Positions 25,953-39,533 are shown, counted from the first letter of the stretch. The stretch: DNA of 64,000 nucleotides from Eunapius fragilis (GCA_963681505.1 OY811986.1:2141554-2205553); one strand, 5' to 3'. The notes: generated from the sequence alone by a model not told the origin. Numbers and translations are program-made.

Positions 25953-28900
25953 ATGAATCCTACGGTATTAGGCATGACGTGGCTTGCACTGGTCTGCAAT
26001 GCCGCTTTACAGAGGGACAAACGCTCCACAGATAGTAAATTTGCGGATAATATATGTGCGTTAGAAAAGAACGAGACCCTCAACATCGTGTTTCACAACA
26101 AAGTGCGCCAAGAATATGGAGCGGCCCCAGAAGACGGCGATAGTGCTGACGGTAAGCCGGCGAAGATATAGCATGTATGGACCGGTAGAGATTGTATATT
26201 GATGGTATCAATTTGTATGGGTAATGTGTGCGTGCATTATGTGCACATGAAGCTTACTCTGGAGTCCTATTTGTGGATGACATCAACTCTTTAATCTGTT
26301 ACGGCTGTCCGGAAACTTTGGAAAACGACGTCACGTGGTGTGTGCACATATTTGACCTTGTGGACGATGTCAAGATTTGCATCAATGTCAAGGGCGTTGT
26401 AAATGAAACTGTCGCAGCGGCAGAGCTGAAGATAGACGAGGTTCTGTATTGGAAACAGGTTGAGTATTAAAAAATAAAATTGAAACTACACGCCATCTCA
26501 ACTTTTCTCCGTGTTCTGTTGTATCCAGCAGAATTGTAGTTCAAATGGAGGATGTCTCGCAGTATCAAACGCTCCATACTACTTACGCCATGCTTATGTC
26601 GTCTGTATGACTCCTGCCGGCCGAAATCCTTCATTTATTGAGATCGTCAGGTTAAGCGGTAGGTGCTACTGTGATTTATAGCAACCAGAAAGGGTGGGAT
26701 TAAATAGAAGTTTTTTCAGCCCAAGCAGGATACGTTAGGATAACTGCACTTGGTCCCATGCAAATCGCCTATTTGGAAAACTCAGTGGTTTTATATTGCT
26801 CCGTCCACTATGGCAACGACGCGACGCATATGTATATGTCCTGGATTCGGAATGGGACCACATACAGACCCCTCATTGAAGATCCCTTCTGCACTTTTAA
26901 TGTAAGTACCGATGTAGCTCGTCCCAGACCTATATAAAGTGCACAACATCGGATGGATTACATTACCGGTACCGCCGGCTATGCGAATAGCGATATCACA
27001 TCAAACTGGGGACGAGAATTATATCTATGCGGACTGTCTGATTCATATATTTTCATCTCCTCTTCACCTGGTGACGCGGCAAATGCGTGAATCACATGCA
27101 GTGTACCTATGACCATACTGCAGACGCATCAGAGCTGCGGCTCAAGAGGATAAGGGCATACAACGTCGTTAATAGCTCCGCGGACCCTTGTATATTTTGG
27201 GAGTCGCGGAACAACTACCTCATCATAGACAACCTTACTCACAACGACAGTGGAGAATACATCTGCAGCGTGTGGAGCAATGATGCATTAGGGGGAAAGG
27301 CAAAAAGCCTAACCTCTCAGACACTTGACTTACAAGTCGGTAAGAGACACCAGGCACATGTTTTAAGGCATAAACTATATAAAATATCGTTTCAGTCGAG
27401 CAAGTTCCTGAAATCATTAAAGCGACAACTTCGACCGTGCAGATGATGTGTGAGTGCTATACGATGATTTAAATATACACATCAGTCTGATAATTCTCTG
27501 AACAGTGTTTAAAAACATTTGGGGTCTAGGCAGCGAAAAGGGACCTGGCGCATATTATAAAATTTTTTCCAGGAAGGAGCATTTAAAATTGACGTGTGCA
27601 ATTAAAATGTAATTAAAAATTCGTGCAGACCAATGATGGACAGACTAATTTCAAGTGCATAAAAAGTTGTAGAGAATAAAGCTGTCTCTCTGAAATTGAA
27701 ATAATTTGAAAACTTGAAAAACTATGCGCTAGGTTCCCTTTCGCTGTCTCGGTCCCGTTTATTTATTCTATACATTAACGTAAAAGTATTGCGGGATGTG
27801 TATTACATTTAACCGCTTAATGTTTATTGTTTCTTATTTTCATAGCAACCAATGAAATCATATCATCTGTTGCTCCAGAAAATCTGGCTATTTATGTTTC
27901 CATACCAGCCATAGGGGGCTTTATACTTCTCCTTATTATTCTTACCAGTCTGGCACTGTTACTACTCAAGAGGTACCAAGATAAGATGAAACTGACCAGT
28001 AACGTTCATGGCAAACAAAGCCATTGCTCACTGGATACAAAGGAGTGTACATTCCAAGCCACCAAGGATGCATGGGAATTTCCCAGAAAAAACTTAAACA
28101 TATTTCACAACAGACTATTAGGTACACATAAATGCATGCATAGAAAGGAATCGTAAATATCATAGTGATGGTTTGTATTTGTACGATATAGTTGATGTTA
28201 AAGGAAAATTTCATGTTGACAGTTTCCATGTAATGTATAGGAAAAGGAGCTTTTGGAAAGGTAATGAAGGCCCAAGCAGAGGGAATAGTGCCAGATACTC
28301 CAGATAAGAACATTGTTGCAGTCAAGACAATAAAAGGTACTTGTGTATACACTTTACTCACAACCGGAATGAACTAATTTATGTTCCCTGACTGAATATC
28401 CTGTTGCCTGATATGTTATTTAATGAAGAAAATGCTCCTCCTGGAGAGTCCAGTGATCTTTTGGATGAGTTGGAGCTGATGAAAAAGATTAAACCACACA
28501 GCAACATTATCAACCTGCTAGGATGCTGTACTCTCCCTGGTAAAAACAGCTCACAACTTTGACTTGTCATCCCACGCTGTCATATTTTATGCCATTGCAG
28601 GTGGTCCTATTTATTTAATAATGGAGTACGCAGCGCATGGAAATCTTAGAAGTTTTCTCAGATCTTGTGAAGAAGCAGCCATGACCTTAAACCACCAGCC
28701 CTTGTTCCTCAGAAATCGATCTCGCACTGAATTGTGTTCAAGCGCCTTCTCCAGCCAGCCTTTGCTTAGTGCAAAGTCACTAGCTGGTGAAAAAGCCTTT
28801 GCCTTTTCACGTGATGCTCAGGTTCAGTATGTAACCCACCCTCCACCATTGGTGAATCAGGAGAGCATTGATAGGCTGGTGTGTGTACCTGAAGAGCAGC

Positions 28901-29948
28901 GGGTGGCTCATGCTGGAGGGGTACCAGCAATGATAGCTCCACCTCTCAGTCATGATTACCTGAACTGTAAAGGACTAATGTACATGGAAGATGTTCAGAC
29001 CTTTGCCCTCCAAATTGCTTCAGGGCTTCAGCATTTGGAGACCATGGAGGTTAGCAGTGGAATCCAGATATTGTTGAATTTTTAAATATGAACTATCTAT
29101 CATAGATTGTGCATTGTGACCTTGCTGCAAGAAACATACTGATTTCAGATGGTTTTGTTCTAAAAATTTCTGACTTTGGCATGGCAAGGGATATAAGTGG
29201 CAAAAGCTACTACCACAAAAGTCCTGAAGTAAGATATTGCTTTATATATCTGCTTATAAATGTCCACTTTTTTTTAGGGCCGCATTCCAGTGAAATGGAC
29301 AGCACCAGAAGCTTTGGATGAACATCTATACACATTCAAGAGTGATATGTCAGTGAGATAATGCTTAGGATTTGCAGAAGTGTTACAATATTTATATTTC
29401 AAACCTCTTCAGTTGGTCATTTGGAGTTGTAATGTGGGAGATCTTTACCTATGGTATGCTTTAAAGTTTTTTTGCAGTGATTCTAGCACCTATTTGCTGG
29501 TGCATAGCTTATCAAAGGTTTTACAATTTAATATTTGGAATTGCTTTTATGATGAACAGGGCACACCCCTTTCCTTGATGTGGATATCCGCACATGGGAA
29601 TCATTTATCCAGTTCTTAAAGAAAGGGAACAGACCAGCTATACCTGATGACTGTCCAAAATTTTTGTAAGGGTAACAAATGATTTTATAGAAAAAAATTT
29701 TGAATTTATTATTTGACATAGTTGCAATGTAATGCAGCACTGCTGGCAAATCAATCCTGATAACAGGCCATCAGCCACTGATCTGGTGAAAGAATTTTGT
29801 CCATTGAAACGTGATGATGTCCTATATGATGAAGAGGTAATGTAATGTGTGCTTAAAGGTATTAAATAGGATCCACATGTCTTCACAGGCCAATGCACTT
29901 GCTTCACCTCAAGAAAATGCCATTGACAACCGAACAATTAAAGCCTAA
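25953..29948 (+). CDS. Receptor tyrosine kinase C, Ig-like ectodomain
   Basis: Sixteen exons join in frame: 25953-26151, 26253-26458, 26532-26658, 26720-26901, 27102-27339, 27396-27449, 27846-28121, 28241-28336, 28429-28539, 28601-29049, 29106-29228, 29278-29348, 29413-29453, 29560-29665, 29722-29836, 29889-29948 (817 aa). The architecture matches gene B: signal peptide ([17 protein letters not shown]), module with [10 protein letters not shown], split Ig-like domain (MSWIRNG and [10 protein letters not shown]), TM helix, kinase with [31 protein letters not shown]. Exon 1, the TM exon and the kinase exons are almost identical to B, as are introns 8 and 9; ectodomain exons 3-5 differ more. An AATAAA lies at 29986-29991, 38 nt after the stop. 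Probably functional, as no stop or frame break was found. Confidence 0.92.
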
Positions 29949-29991
29949 TCTTTGTCTGGTGAAATTCCAGTTAGCTACTGATTTTAATAAA

Positions 29992-32275
29992 TGTGGTTGT
30001 TATCAGCAGTGTCTTATTAACATTGTCATGTGTGCTCTAGTGATCATTCCATTAAGTTTGGGCCTTTTTCTTTGATATAAATTTCCCATGTGCACATGGA
30101 CATTTCCAGACCTTGCTTCAAACATGAAGTGATATTGTCTGTAGAAAAAGACTAGACAAGACAATTCACAATTGCATTCCGGGCTAACAATAATTTCATG
30201 ACACATGCATCATGAAATTCTGATGAACTGACCTATGCTTAGTTTTTGGTTATTTGATCAAGTACATAGCTAGGCTCACATGATCATTCAAGTGTCAATT
30301 GGCTGGATTACAAAAACTGCATGACAAGTACAGACACAATTCTCACTGCATTTCAAGTTTAGATGCACTACATCATCACCACACCAATGTATAGGGGTAT
30401 TCTTTTAAATAAAGAGCATTGTGGTCCACACGATGAGAGTTGTCCACGTTGCTTGGACCCCTATAAATATAGACTTGCATATTTCCAAATAGTAATATAT
30501 GCTGTTAACATGAATAAGATCCTGAAAATGTATATAAACTTAAAAATAAATAAAAAACACAACAATTAAGGCCAGATCTTGGACAAAGCTGGTAATTTTA
30601 TAGTGAAGTGATGGAAACTGATTGAATCGTTTGTGGCGCATGTAAGTGGGTTTTAGAGCATAATCAGATGTGTATGTAATGTTCATTGCTAATAGGCATT
30701 TTAAACACTAATGGGAAATACTGTGAGTAAACAGAGAATTGCTTTATCCAAGCAAAAGTGGTTTTAGCTTCATGACTCCCTTTACAATCACCTCCTATCT
30801 ATGAGTCCCATGTCCCCTCCAATGACTCCAACCAGGCCAGCATTCCCTACAATATCATCATTCCTTTAAGCTAATTGAATGAGACATCCAATCTTAACTC
30901 TATGAACTCCAGCCCTTGGCCTTTGGTAGGCCTGTTGCAGTGGCATGCCAGTCCTTCCAATTCGCCATTATGGCAGCAGGTGTTCAATAGATGGAATACC
31001 CTTCTGATACACTTGAATGCACCCTCTCAGCCACAGACCTATGTCTGCTATGCCACATCCAAATATCCAGGCATCAGTGTATCAGATGCCCGCCTAATCA
31101 CCTTACAGCACAATACCATTTTACAAATTCAACACACCCATTTGTCGTAGAAGACACACACACATGCACAAACACATGCACACACAATACACACACATAC
31201 ACAGACACATGCACACACACAAACACAATGCACACATATAAATACACACACATACACACATGCACACACAGCACCATGAAAGTGCATATGTTTGGACGCC
31301 AACCCAGTCCTGTGTTGATGCACACACAGTCTTTGGCAGTCAGCCATTGCATAATAAAAATGACATCACAAACAAAAGGGGCTTCCCCCTATGTTGTTTA
31401 CCCCATGCATGAATTTGTGTAGTTTATCGTGTTACATGTTACGTTCCATCAATTTTCTTATGATCTTCACGCATGCACCTTCCCCTTGTCCCCTTATACT
31501 CCCCACCCTTTTACGTGTGCACTTCAGCTACATGCATGCACCATTCTTAGCTTAGTCAACTAGCTATTAATATGCCCAATGCACATCTTGCTCTACACCG
31601 ATCCTTTTCCTGCTGTGTACACAGTGTACATGCATGTGTCTATGGGGCATTTTTGATGCTGTTGTTGGTCTTGAAAAATGACTTGATTGGTCACTGTTTT
31701 GGTTGCAGGCATGTTGCTTGTACAGGCAAAGGGAATTATGAGAAGCTGCAAGGGAAGGAATAAGTATTTGCAGAAGCAAGGTGCCTAAGGAAACATGCAG
31801 AATGATGGAAGGAAATGAAGTGATTCTATTATTGGTGTAAGGTCCAGAAGAGAGGCCAGATCTAACTTGAAGAATTCTTATAATAGACACTGTTTATTTG
31901 CAACTGTAGGGCTTGGCTTCCTGTGGTTGACATTGGGCTAATGAGCATTAGTGAAAGCAATTGATGGAAGGGGATACATTAATCAATGCATAATGCTTGA
32001 ATTGCTTTAACCCCGAAACTATAAGTTTCAATGTAAAAAACTGAGCAAGTATAAAGACATCACGCGCGTCTCACTATATATGTTGCTATAAAAGTGCACA
32101 GCATGGGTACGAGATAAACAATAACCGCACGGGAACGGAAAGAAGGCGGTGTCATACGCTCACGTGGTGCATTTTCGTATATACATAAATAGCAACATAC
32201 AATGACGTAAGTTACGCAACTATTTAACGCTTGTGATGTCAATTTAACTACGGGCAAACATAAACACTACCTGTA
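29992..32275. other. No gene seen; CA-rich repeat at about 31152-31280
   Basis: AT-rich spacer downstream of RTK C. It contains an interrupted ACACACATGC-type repeat and no exon I can support. Confidence 0.5.
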
Positions 32276-33792
32276 CTCTGGAGTGCTCACACTATCTCGG
32301 TGGGTCACTGGGTTTGACCACACCCTGGATGAAGTATTCGGCCATCATGACTCCATTAAATGTAGGCTCACATGTATAAGCCTGTATTAGCAGACAAGAT
32401 GCATAGCAATATGAGGCCATACACCAGCAGTACTCTGGAGTGCTCACACCATGTCAGTGGATCACTGGGTTTGACCACATCCCTTCCTGGATGAAGATAT
32501 TCGGCCATCATGACTCCATTAAATGTAGGCTCACATGTATATGCCTGAATTAGCAGACAAGATGTGTAGCAATGTGAGGCTATACACCAGCAGTACTCAG
32601 GAGTGCTCCCACTATCTCTGTGGATCACTGGGTTTGACCACACCCAGGGGCAGATACAGAATTTTCCAAAAGGGGGGGTTGAGACCCGCGATACGAAATG
32701 CTGGGGGGGGGGGGGGGGGTGGGGGGTGGGGGGGGGGGGGGTGTCCGCTTCAGGTCCGATACGAAAAGGGGGGGGGGGGGGGGGGCTGTTTAGCAGAATA
32801 GGGGTCGGTACCTTCCCCTTCCCGGATGAAGATATTCAGCTATCTTGACTCCATTAAATGTAGTCTCACAAATATATGCCTGTATAGGCAGACAACATGC
32901 ATAGCAATGTGAGGCTATACACCAGCAGTACTCTGGAGTGCTCACACTATCTTTGTGGATCACTGGGTTTGACCACACCCCTTCCTGGATGAAGATATTC
33001 GACCATCTTGACTCCATTAAACGTAGGAATCACATGTATATGCCTGTATAGGCAGACAACATGCATAGCAATGTGAGGCCATACACCAGCAGTACTCTGG
33101 AGTGCTCACACTATCTCTGTGAATCACTGGGTTTGACGACACCCCTTCCTGGATGAAGATATTTGGCCATCTTGACTCCATTAAATGCAGTCTCACAAGT
33201 ATATGCCTGTATGGGCAGACAACATGCATAGAAATGTGAGGCTATACACCAGTAGTACTCTGGAGTGCTCACACTATCTCTGTGGATCACTGGATTTGAC
33301 CACACCCCTTCCTGGATGAAGATATTTGGCCATCTTGGCTCCATTAAATGTAGGAATCACATATATATGCCTGTATAAGCAGACAACATGCATAGCAGTG
33401 TGAGGCTATACACCAGCAGTACTCAGGAGTGCTCACACTATCTCTGTGGATCACTGGGTATGACCACACCCCTTCCTGGATGAAGATATTCGGACATCTT
33501 GACTCCATTAAATGTAGGCTCGAATGTATATGCCTGTATAAGCAGTCAACACGCATGCATAGCAATGCGAGGCGACACACTAGAAGTACTCTGGAGTGCT
33601 CACACTATCACTGGGTTTGACCACACCCCTTCAAGGATGAAGATATTCGGCCATCATGGCTCCATTAAATATAGGCTCACAAGTATATGCCTGTATTGGC
33701 TGACAACATGTATAGTAATGTGAGGCTATACACCAGCAGTACTCTGGAGTGCTCACACTATCTCTGTGGATCACTGAATTTGACCACACCCC
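32276..33792. repeat. Satellite-like tandem repeat, period about 162 bp
   Basis: About eight units are recognisable from recurring GACTCCATTAAATG (near 32349, 32511, 32847, 33008, 33173, 33339, 33500, 33658), CTCTGGAGTGCTCACACTAT and GGTTTGACCACACCCCTTCC. Spacing is 158-166 bp except for one gap of about 336 bp, where a G-rich segment is inserted. Confidence 0.9.
32645..32823. repeat. G-rich insertion inside the satellite
   Basis: Satellite sequence is interrupted at CACACC|CAGGGGCAGATACAG and resumes near CCCGGATGAAGATATTC. The insert contains ATTTTCCAAAAGGGGGG and two long G tracts (about 32702-32741 and 32769-32785). CAGGGGC(A/G)GAT-type starts are common on DNA-transposon ends, but no matching right terminus is seen. 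Confidence 0.5.
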
Positions 33793-33896
33793 AAACCCTG
33801 ACCAATGTGTTCCTGTGAAAAGAACACCGAAAGAACTGTTGGTAATTATATAGCAAGTTATGTTTATCCCACACTACAATTTCTATACATCTGTAG

Positions 33897-34491
33897 ACAA
33901 CAATTCATGCTATCGTTAAGCACTTGAAGGAGCGCATGATGGCAGAATGGAATGGGACACGAGCAAAGGGTAAGGTATTATTGAATAAATTACTGAAGGA
34001 ATTACGTGCCTTTCCTTCTTTGTAACAGATACTCAGCTCCTGAAAATAAGCTTATCACGGAAGAGATATTGGCAGCTTGTGCCACTGAAAAACATCCTAC
34101 TGCCCAGGTGCGAAGTAAGTCACTAAGAATTATGAGAGGATCTTATATATAATTTTTTTTTACCGTTATATACCCAGAGGCAATCAAGAACTACTTTGTA
34201 ACACAAAAGCGGCGCTTCGGACTTGTGAAAAGCCACAAACGTTGTGACGCACAGCAGAAGCAAAGAATGCTTCAGAGAAAGCATCACGTGCATGGGTCGC
34301 CGACGTAACATCATTACTAGATAATTTATTAACGCTATTCCACAGAAGCTTCAGAGTCGCCGGACAGCCTGCCAATCGTCCACAACATTGTCGGTGGACT
34401 AGAAGGAAATGTATAGCACTATTCTTACAGTGGAATACATGTCCACTGAAGAAAGCGCTAGTGAATCTGACGAGGGCGAAAACACGGGGCA
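33897..34491 (+). pseudogene. Upstream part of a gene interrupted by the CACTA element
   Basis: Candidate exons include 34029-34114 (YSAPENKLITEEILAACATE), about 34178-34290 (KAIKNYFVTQKRRFGLVKSH) and the end at 34491 (EYMSTEESASESDEGENTG), with AG and GT sites around them; 33897-33969 may be another. The reading frame at 34491 continues exactly into 39942-40143 when the inserted element and one copy of its target duplication are ignored. Product not recognised: basic and Ser/Glu-rich, possibly nuclear. The exact splice pattern upstream is uncertain. Confidence 0.45.
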
Positions 34492-34820
34492 CACAGGGAA
34501 ATTTCGCGTCATATCATGTTATGATTTTTCACACGAATTTAGCTTTTGAAATCGTCTGTGAAATCAGATTATGATCTTTCAGAGAAAAATCAACTGTGAA
34601 ATCCTTATAAAATCATTCCCAAATAACTCAGAGATTTTAGTAGTGATTTTATACAGAAATGTACAGTAGAATCATTTCGAAATCACAAAAAAATCGTTCA
34701 ATGATTATCTTGATGATTTTTAAAGGAAATCATACACCAAATCACATACAAATAATTATTTGTAATCACGAACACGAATGCATTTCTTTTAGAAATGAAA
34801 TGAAAGGAGTACAGTTCAGT

Positions 34821-35998
34821 TCAGTCTACATCTGGTACTGAAGTGAGATAATCTTCACTGCCAGCAGATGCACTTTCTTGTACTTGGGATTGAGGGGGAT
34901 ACTGATCTCTGCTGGTCGCAGTACTACATGTTTCTTCAACATCCTGATCAGTTGCATTTGAGTTGCGTGTGCACACATTATGTTTTTTCCATCTTGCCTC
35001 TCGAGCGTTAGAAATACAATCAAGCCGTCGCACCTTGCTGGCACCATCTTCATGATCAGCAACCTCTATTGTTAGATTTTCCAGTGGTATTGGCTTAACA
35101 GAGTCTCGTATTTTTGTTATGCTCTCCATATCTCCAGATTGTACTGTTCCTTTGGAAATGGCTTCTTTTACAGCCTTGTCTCGAGCCACCTAAATTAAAT
35201 AATTTTGTCAACCTTCACATTCTATTTCAATGTACTTACATAAGTAAGTCTACTCCTCTTCATGCACAGTTTCCGCTCATGTAGCTTAACAGGATCAGCT
35301 TTTGCCAGTTCAGACGTTCGACGCATAGAATAGTAGGCCTTTGCAACAATCGATCAGTGAATCCAGTTACGAAATGCATACACTATAGCTAGCATATACG
35401 TACCTTAATCCGTTGCAGGATACGCTTGTTTGTAGGAATCTTGCAATTATTGTACCTCAGCGCAGCTTCCACAGATGTAGCAAGCTGTTCTTTTGATTGA
35501 GAGTCAAGCTTACTCCATGGAGTCGTTGTCATCAGTTCTTTCAAACGTGGTTGCTGCGAAAATGCGTCTTGCAATATTATCTACCAATGAGAAAACGAAA
35601 CAGATAGACCAGCGTGAACGTACGTGAATATATGTATACACGCACCAGTGGCACGACGTCCTTTGCGCCCTCAACCGGCCTTCCTGTAGCGCTTAAGGAT
35701 GATTCAAGGTTAGGATCCAGTACGGCGGGCTCTAAAATGCGTGTGTTATAAGGATTTAAGCGCACAACACAGTGCAATGATTTCAAGAATCATACGTTGT
35801 ATAACTGAACATACCTCTATTAATCAATTCCTCTATTTTCTCTTCCAAATCATCAATCTTGTCCACGATTGCTTCAAGATGTACAATTCTTTCTTTCAAC
35901 AGTCTTAATTCTTCACGAAAAATTGCCGGTGTATCGGTGATACTATTCTTTGGAGTACTAGTTTTACGTCCTTCATGTCTTCGCGCCATTTTTCTCAT
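34821..35998 (-). CDS. CACTA accessory protein with coiled coil (function unknown)
   Basis: Five exons join in frame: 35998-35815, 35731-35646, 35580-35404, 35338-35240, 35189-34821 (about 304 aa; a later start at 35989 gives 301). The N-terminus is basic and followed by a leucine-rich helix (ELRLLKERIVHLEAIVDKI), probably a coiled coil. The middle has a KLDSQSKEQLATSVEAAL region, and the C-terminus is Ser/Thr/Asp-rich. No stop or frame break is seen. It lies inside the CACTA element, transcribed away from the transposase gene with the two ATGs about 40 bp apart. Product not recognised; it may be a second transposition protein that binds DNA or the transposase (inference). Confidence 0.7.
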
Positions 35999-36040
35999 TA
36001 GAATGGACATGTGATTTTTACGCATGCGTGCAGATGCAAG

Positions 36041-39000
36041 ATGTCGACGTCAAAGAAAAGTTTGCAGTTTCTGTGTGACTGTTCACAGTGTCAAAATAAG
36101 CATTATTGTTCTTATCCCACGCGCCAAAGACATCGTGCCATATATGGCCTGTTAGCGTTGTCTTCCTCAGCATCGACAAGTGCACGTGCGCAACAGATGC
36201 ACATGACATCGACGTCTACAACTTTTCATCCATCCTGCGATGCTGGTTGTACAACCGAGCCTTTGGTCACTGATGATACAGTCACTGGTATGGTAATTAT
36301 CGTTATAGTTGCACATATATGAATTTTATATTTAATACTAACAAGTGGTTGATGAATGTGATCAGGCGACAACCACATGCAGTACGGCTTTGATGAATAC
36401 AGAGAATGATGAAAATGGTACTGTTGATTATACACATGCTTCCGTGTCAAGCCTTTCATCCGATTCTGATTCAGGTACTTTTCTTTTTTTAACTACATCC
36501 ATGTATGTGATTTTTATTTTTTTCTAGATGGTGTTCAGTTGGATTCCTACTCAGAATCAAATTTATTTGATACTTCATCACCATTTGAGCAAGGTATGAC
36601 AAAGTTTGCATATACAGGCATGGTACACAATCTTGGAAAAGTAACAGTGTGTTGTTATTTAATTTATAATTATCCAGGTTTCATTCAATTTCTTTGTACT
36701 TGTGTCTTTTGTCAGTTTGTTTGTATTGTGATGTATTGAAATATTGCTGATGGAGTTGATTTGAACACCCTATATATCATGATACAGGTACTGAAATGCA
36801 GCTAATGGATAGCACTCATGAAGAAGGTGAAGACCTGCCGTCAGGTAACTTACTCAAATAGCATGCTGTTATCATGTAGACAGACACAAGTTTTAAAATA
36901 AATAAAATGCTACCAAATAAATATTAATGGGACAGATCTAAGGAAATAAAATTAAATACTATGCAGAGTTACATTATTTTATATTTCACTTCATATTTAC
37001 TTCTGTAGACAATGAAAGCCACGAAAATACATGCACAATTCCTACTGCATTAACTGGCGAAATACATGAGCAATCAAGTAATGAAGATAAACAAAATGAG
37101 ACTAATTCACATATATCTCATGGAGCAATTGTTAAATGGATGTGCGCAATGTTGTTACAAATATACTTCTAGTTTAGATTATCCAAGGCAGTTGTTATAG
37201 CATTTTGTGGACTAATTTCAATTTTACTAAAATTAATTGCTCATCCACTGTATGAGATTTTCCCAACCACATTAAAAGGACTATATAAGACTATTGGTGT
37301 CACTCATATGGACATGGTGATATACACAGTGTGTCCAAATAACAAATGTAACAAACTGTACAGTTCTATTGATGCAGAAACATCCATAACCTGTACTAAT
37401 GCTATATTTGGAAAACCTTGTGGGCATAAGCTTGGTTACCAAAGAAGTCTAGCATTTAGTAGAACAAAAAGGACGCCCTACAAGAAATACCATTTTCTAC
37501 CTCCATCCACATGGTTAAAGTACATGTTCAAAGATCCGCAGTTTTGTAAGTTTATTGACAGTTCAAAGCAAGGTTTTGAATCACCTGGAGATGTCTTAAA
37601 AGATGTGCATGATGGAAATATTTGGAAAACTTTTGTCATTGATCAAAGCACATCTGAACCATTCTTCTTAACATCAAATAACATTGGTCTGCTTCTAAAC
37701 ATTGATTGGTTCAAACCTTTTAAGCGTTCTGAGTACAAGGTTTCTGCAATTATGATCTCTGTTCTCAATTTACCAAGGCAAGAACGTTGTAAGACTAAAT
37801 GGACTATGATTGTAGGAGTGATTCCTGGTCCATCAGAACCAAAGGGTAATATAAACACCTTCCTAGCTCCACTGGTTGATGATCTTTTGTTATTGAAGGA
37901 TGGTTTGGATTTACTTCCCAATGGAGGTAATGTTAAAGTCACTCTACTTGGCCTTTCAGCAGATATGCCTGCTTTGAGAAAAGTTGCACAATTCCTAGGT
38001 CACAAGGCTGACTTAGGGTGCTCCCGTTGCACGTTTAAGGCAGAACGTGAACCAGGCAAACAGGGTGCATCAGGGAAGATGAGTTATTACACACGGTCGT
38101 ATGCACCACAAAGAATGAAAGCCCAAACATTGATGCAAGCAAAGGAATATCAATCTGCTAAGTCCTTTACACAGGCACAGAACATTCAAAGAAAAAATGG
38201 CGTCCTATACAGTGAACTGCTTAGGTTACCATACTTTGACATTGTAAGGATGACAATTACAGACCCAATGCACACGTTTTTGCTAGGAATGGTCCAAAAT
38301 GAAACAAAACTTTGTCTATCATCTCTTTCAGGCACAAAACTATCAGAGTTTTATAAACGTTTGAAAAACATAAAAGTGCCTTATGATATGGGAAGGCTAC
38401 CAAATAACATCAACATCAGTGAAGGGCTTTCAGGGCTCACAGCTCAGCAGTGGAAAAATTTTGCATGTATATATGCTAGGCCATGTCTGTCAGGGTTGAT
38501 ATCTGCCAATGCATACAAAAGTTACTGTCTACTGTGTGAAATAATTGAACTATTGATAAAGCCTACCTTTACTAGTGAAGAAATTGATGAACTCTTTAGA
38601 TTGTTAAATGAACATCACAAATTGTTTGCTACAGTGTATGGGAAGTGGGAAGTTACAATTAATTATCATATGGCCTTACATATACCTGATGTGATTTATG
38701 ACTTTGGGCCATCCCATGGATACTGGTGCCATGCATATGAACGCTTAAATGGGTTCTTGTCCGATATTCCTAACAACAATCAAAATATCGAGCTTCAAAG
38801 CATGAACAAATTTCTTCAGCAATTCTCATCACAGGTTGTAGATATTGATATAAGTTCTGTGACAAAAGAAGACGTTTCAATGATTACTAAAGGCAGTGAA
38901 AGTGATACATCATTCAGTGATAGTTTACTTTTGATATCAAATTTGCTTAAACCACCTGAAGATGGATTTCAGTTTCAAATAAAGTTAGACAGAGGAGATG

Positions 39001-39533
39001 TTTTGAATTGGCCAATAGAACTTCTTCGTCCTAGTCAATTGAGAGTAAGAGTGAGTGATGAGTTTATAGGAGAATTAGAAGAACATTTGAGGATGTTGTA
39101 CAGCACTGATGTAAGTGCATTGCCACTAATAGATAAGTTTGGGCGTTGCTTTGTTAATGGACAAACATTTTCCTCTGAGTAAAATTCAACAGACAGAGGA
39201 TCAGTCGTCAAATCCATGTTTGCATTGAAAGAGAGCAATGATATTCACCCTTACTTTGGGGTGGTTCGATTCTATTTCAAAGTATACTTTACATTGCAAT
39301 GCAATATCAATGGGATTAATCAAACTGTGATGGAAGATAAGTTATTTGCTTATGTGACATGGCTGACATTTAGATCACCCAGCAAAGATAAAACATCTGG
39401 CCTTTTCATGGTGAATAACACATTCTATGAACGTGATAGAATTTTAAGTCCAAGGCGTTTTGTGAACCGTTGTATTCTAGCTCCAGTTGCAGGGAAAACA
39501 TCATCATTCTATGTGTGTGAACTTCCCCTGTGA
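36041..39533 (+). pseudogene. tnp2-like CACTA transposase with two in-frame stops
   Basis: Exons 36041-36287, 36346-36474, 36528-36593, 36788-36844 and 37009-39533 join with consistent phase-1 introns (about 1007 codons). The N-terminus has a Cys-rich motif (CDCSQCQNKHYCSYPT). The large last exon carries tnp2-type motifs: GLSADMPALRKVAQFLGHKA, then CSRC, then DPMHTFLLGM, then HIPDVIYDFGPSHGYWCHAY with ERLNG. TAG at 37170-37172 and TAA at 39180-39182 interrupt the frame, while sequence on both sides stays in frame and coding-like. The intact core could start at the ATG at 37308. The stops are point changes and could be recent, or sequencing errors. Confidence 0.85.
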
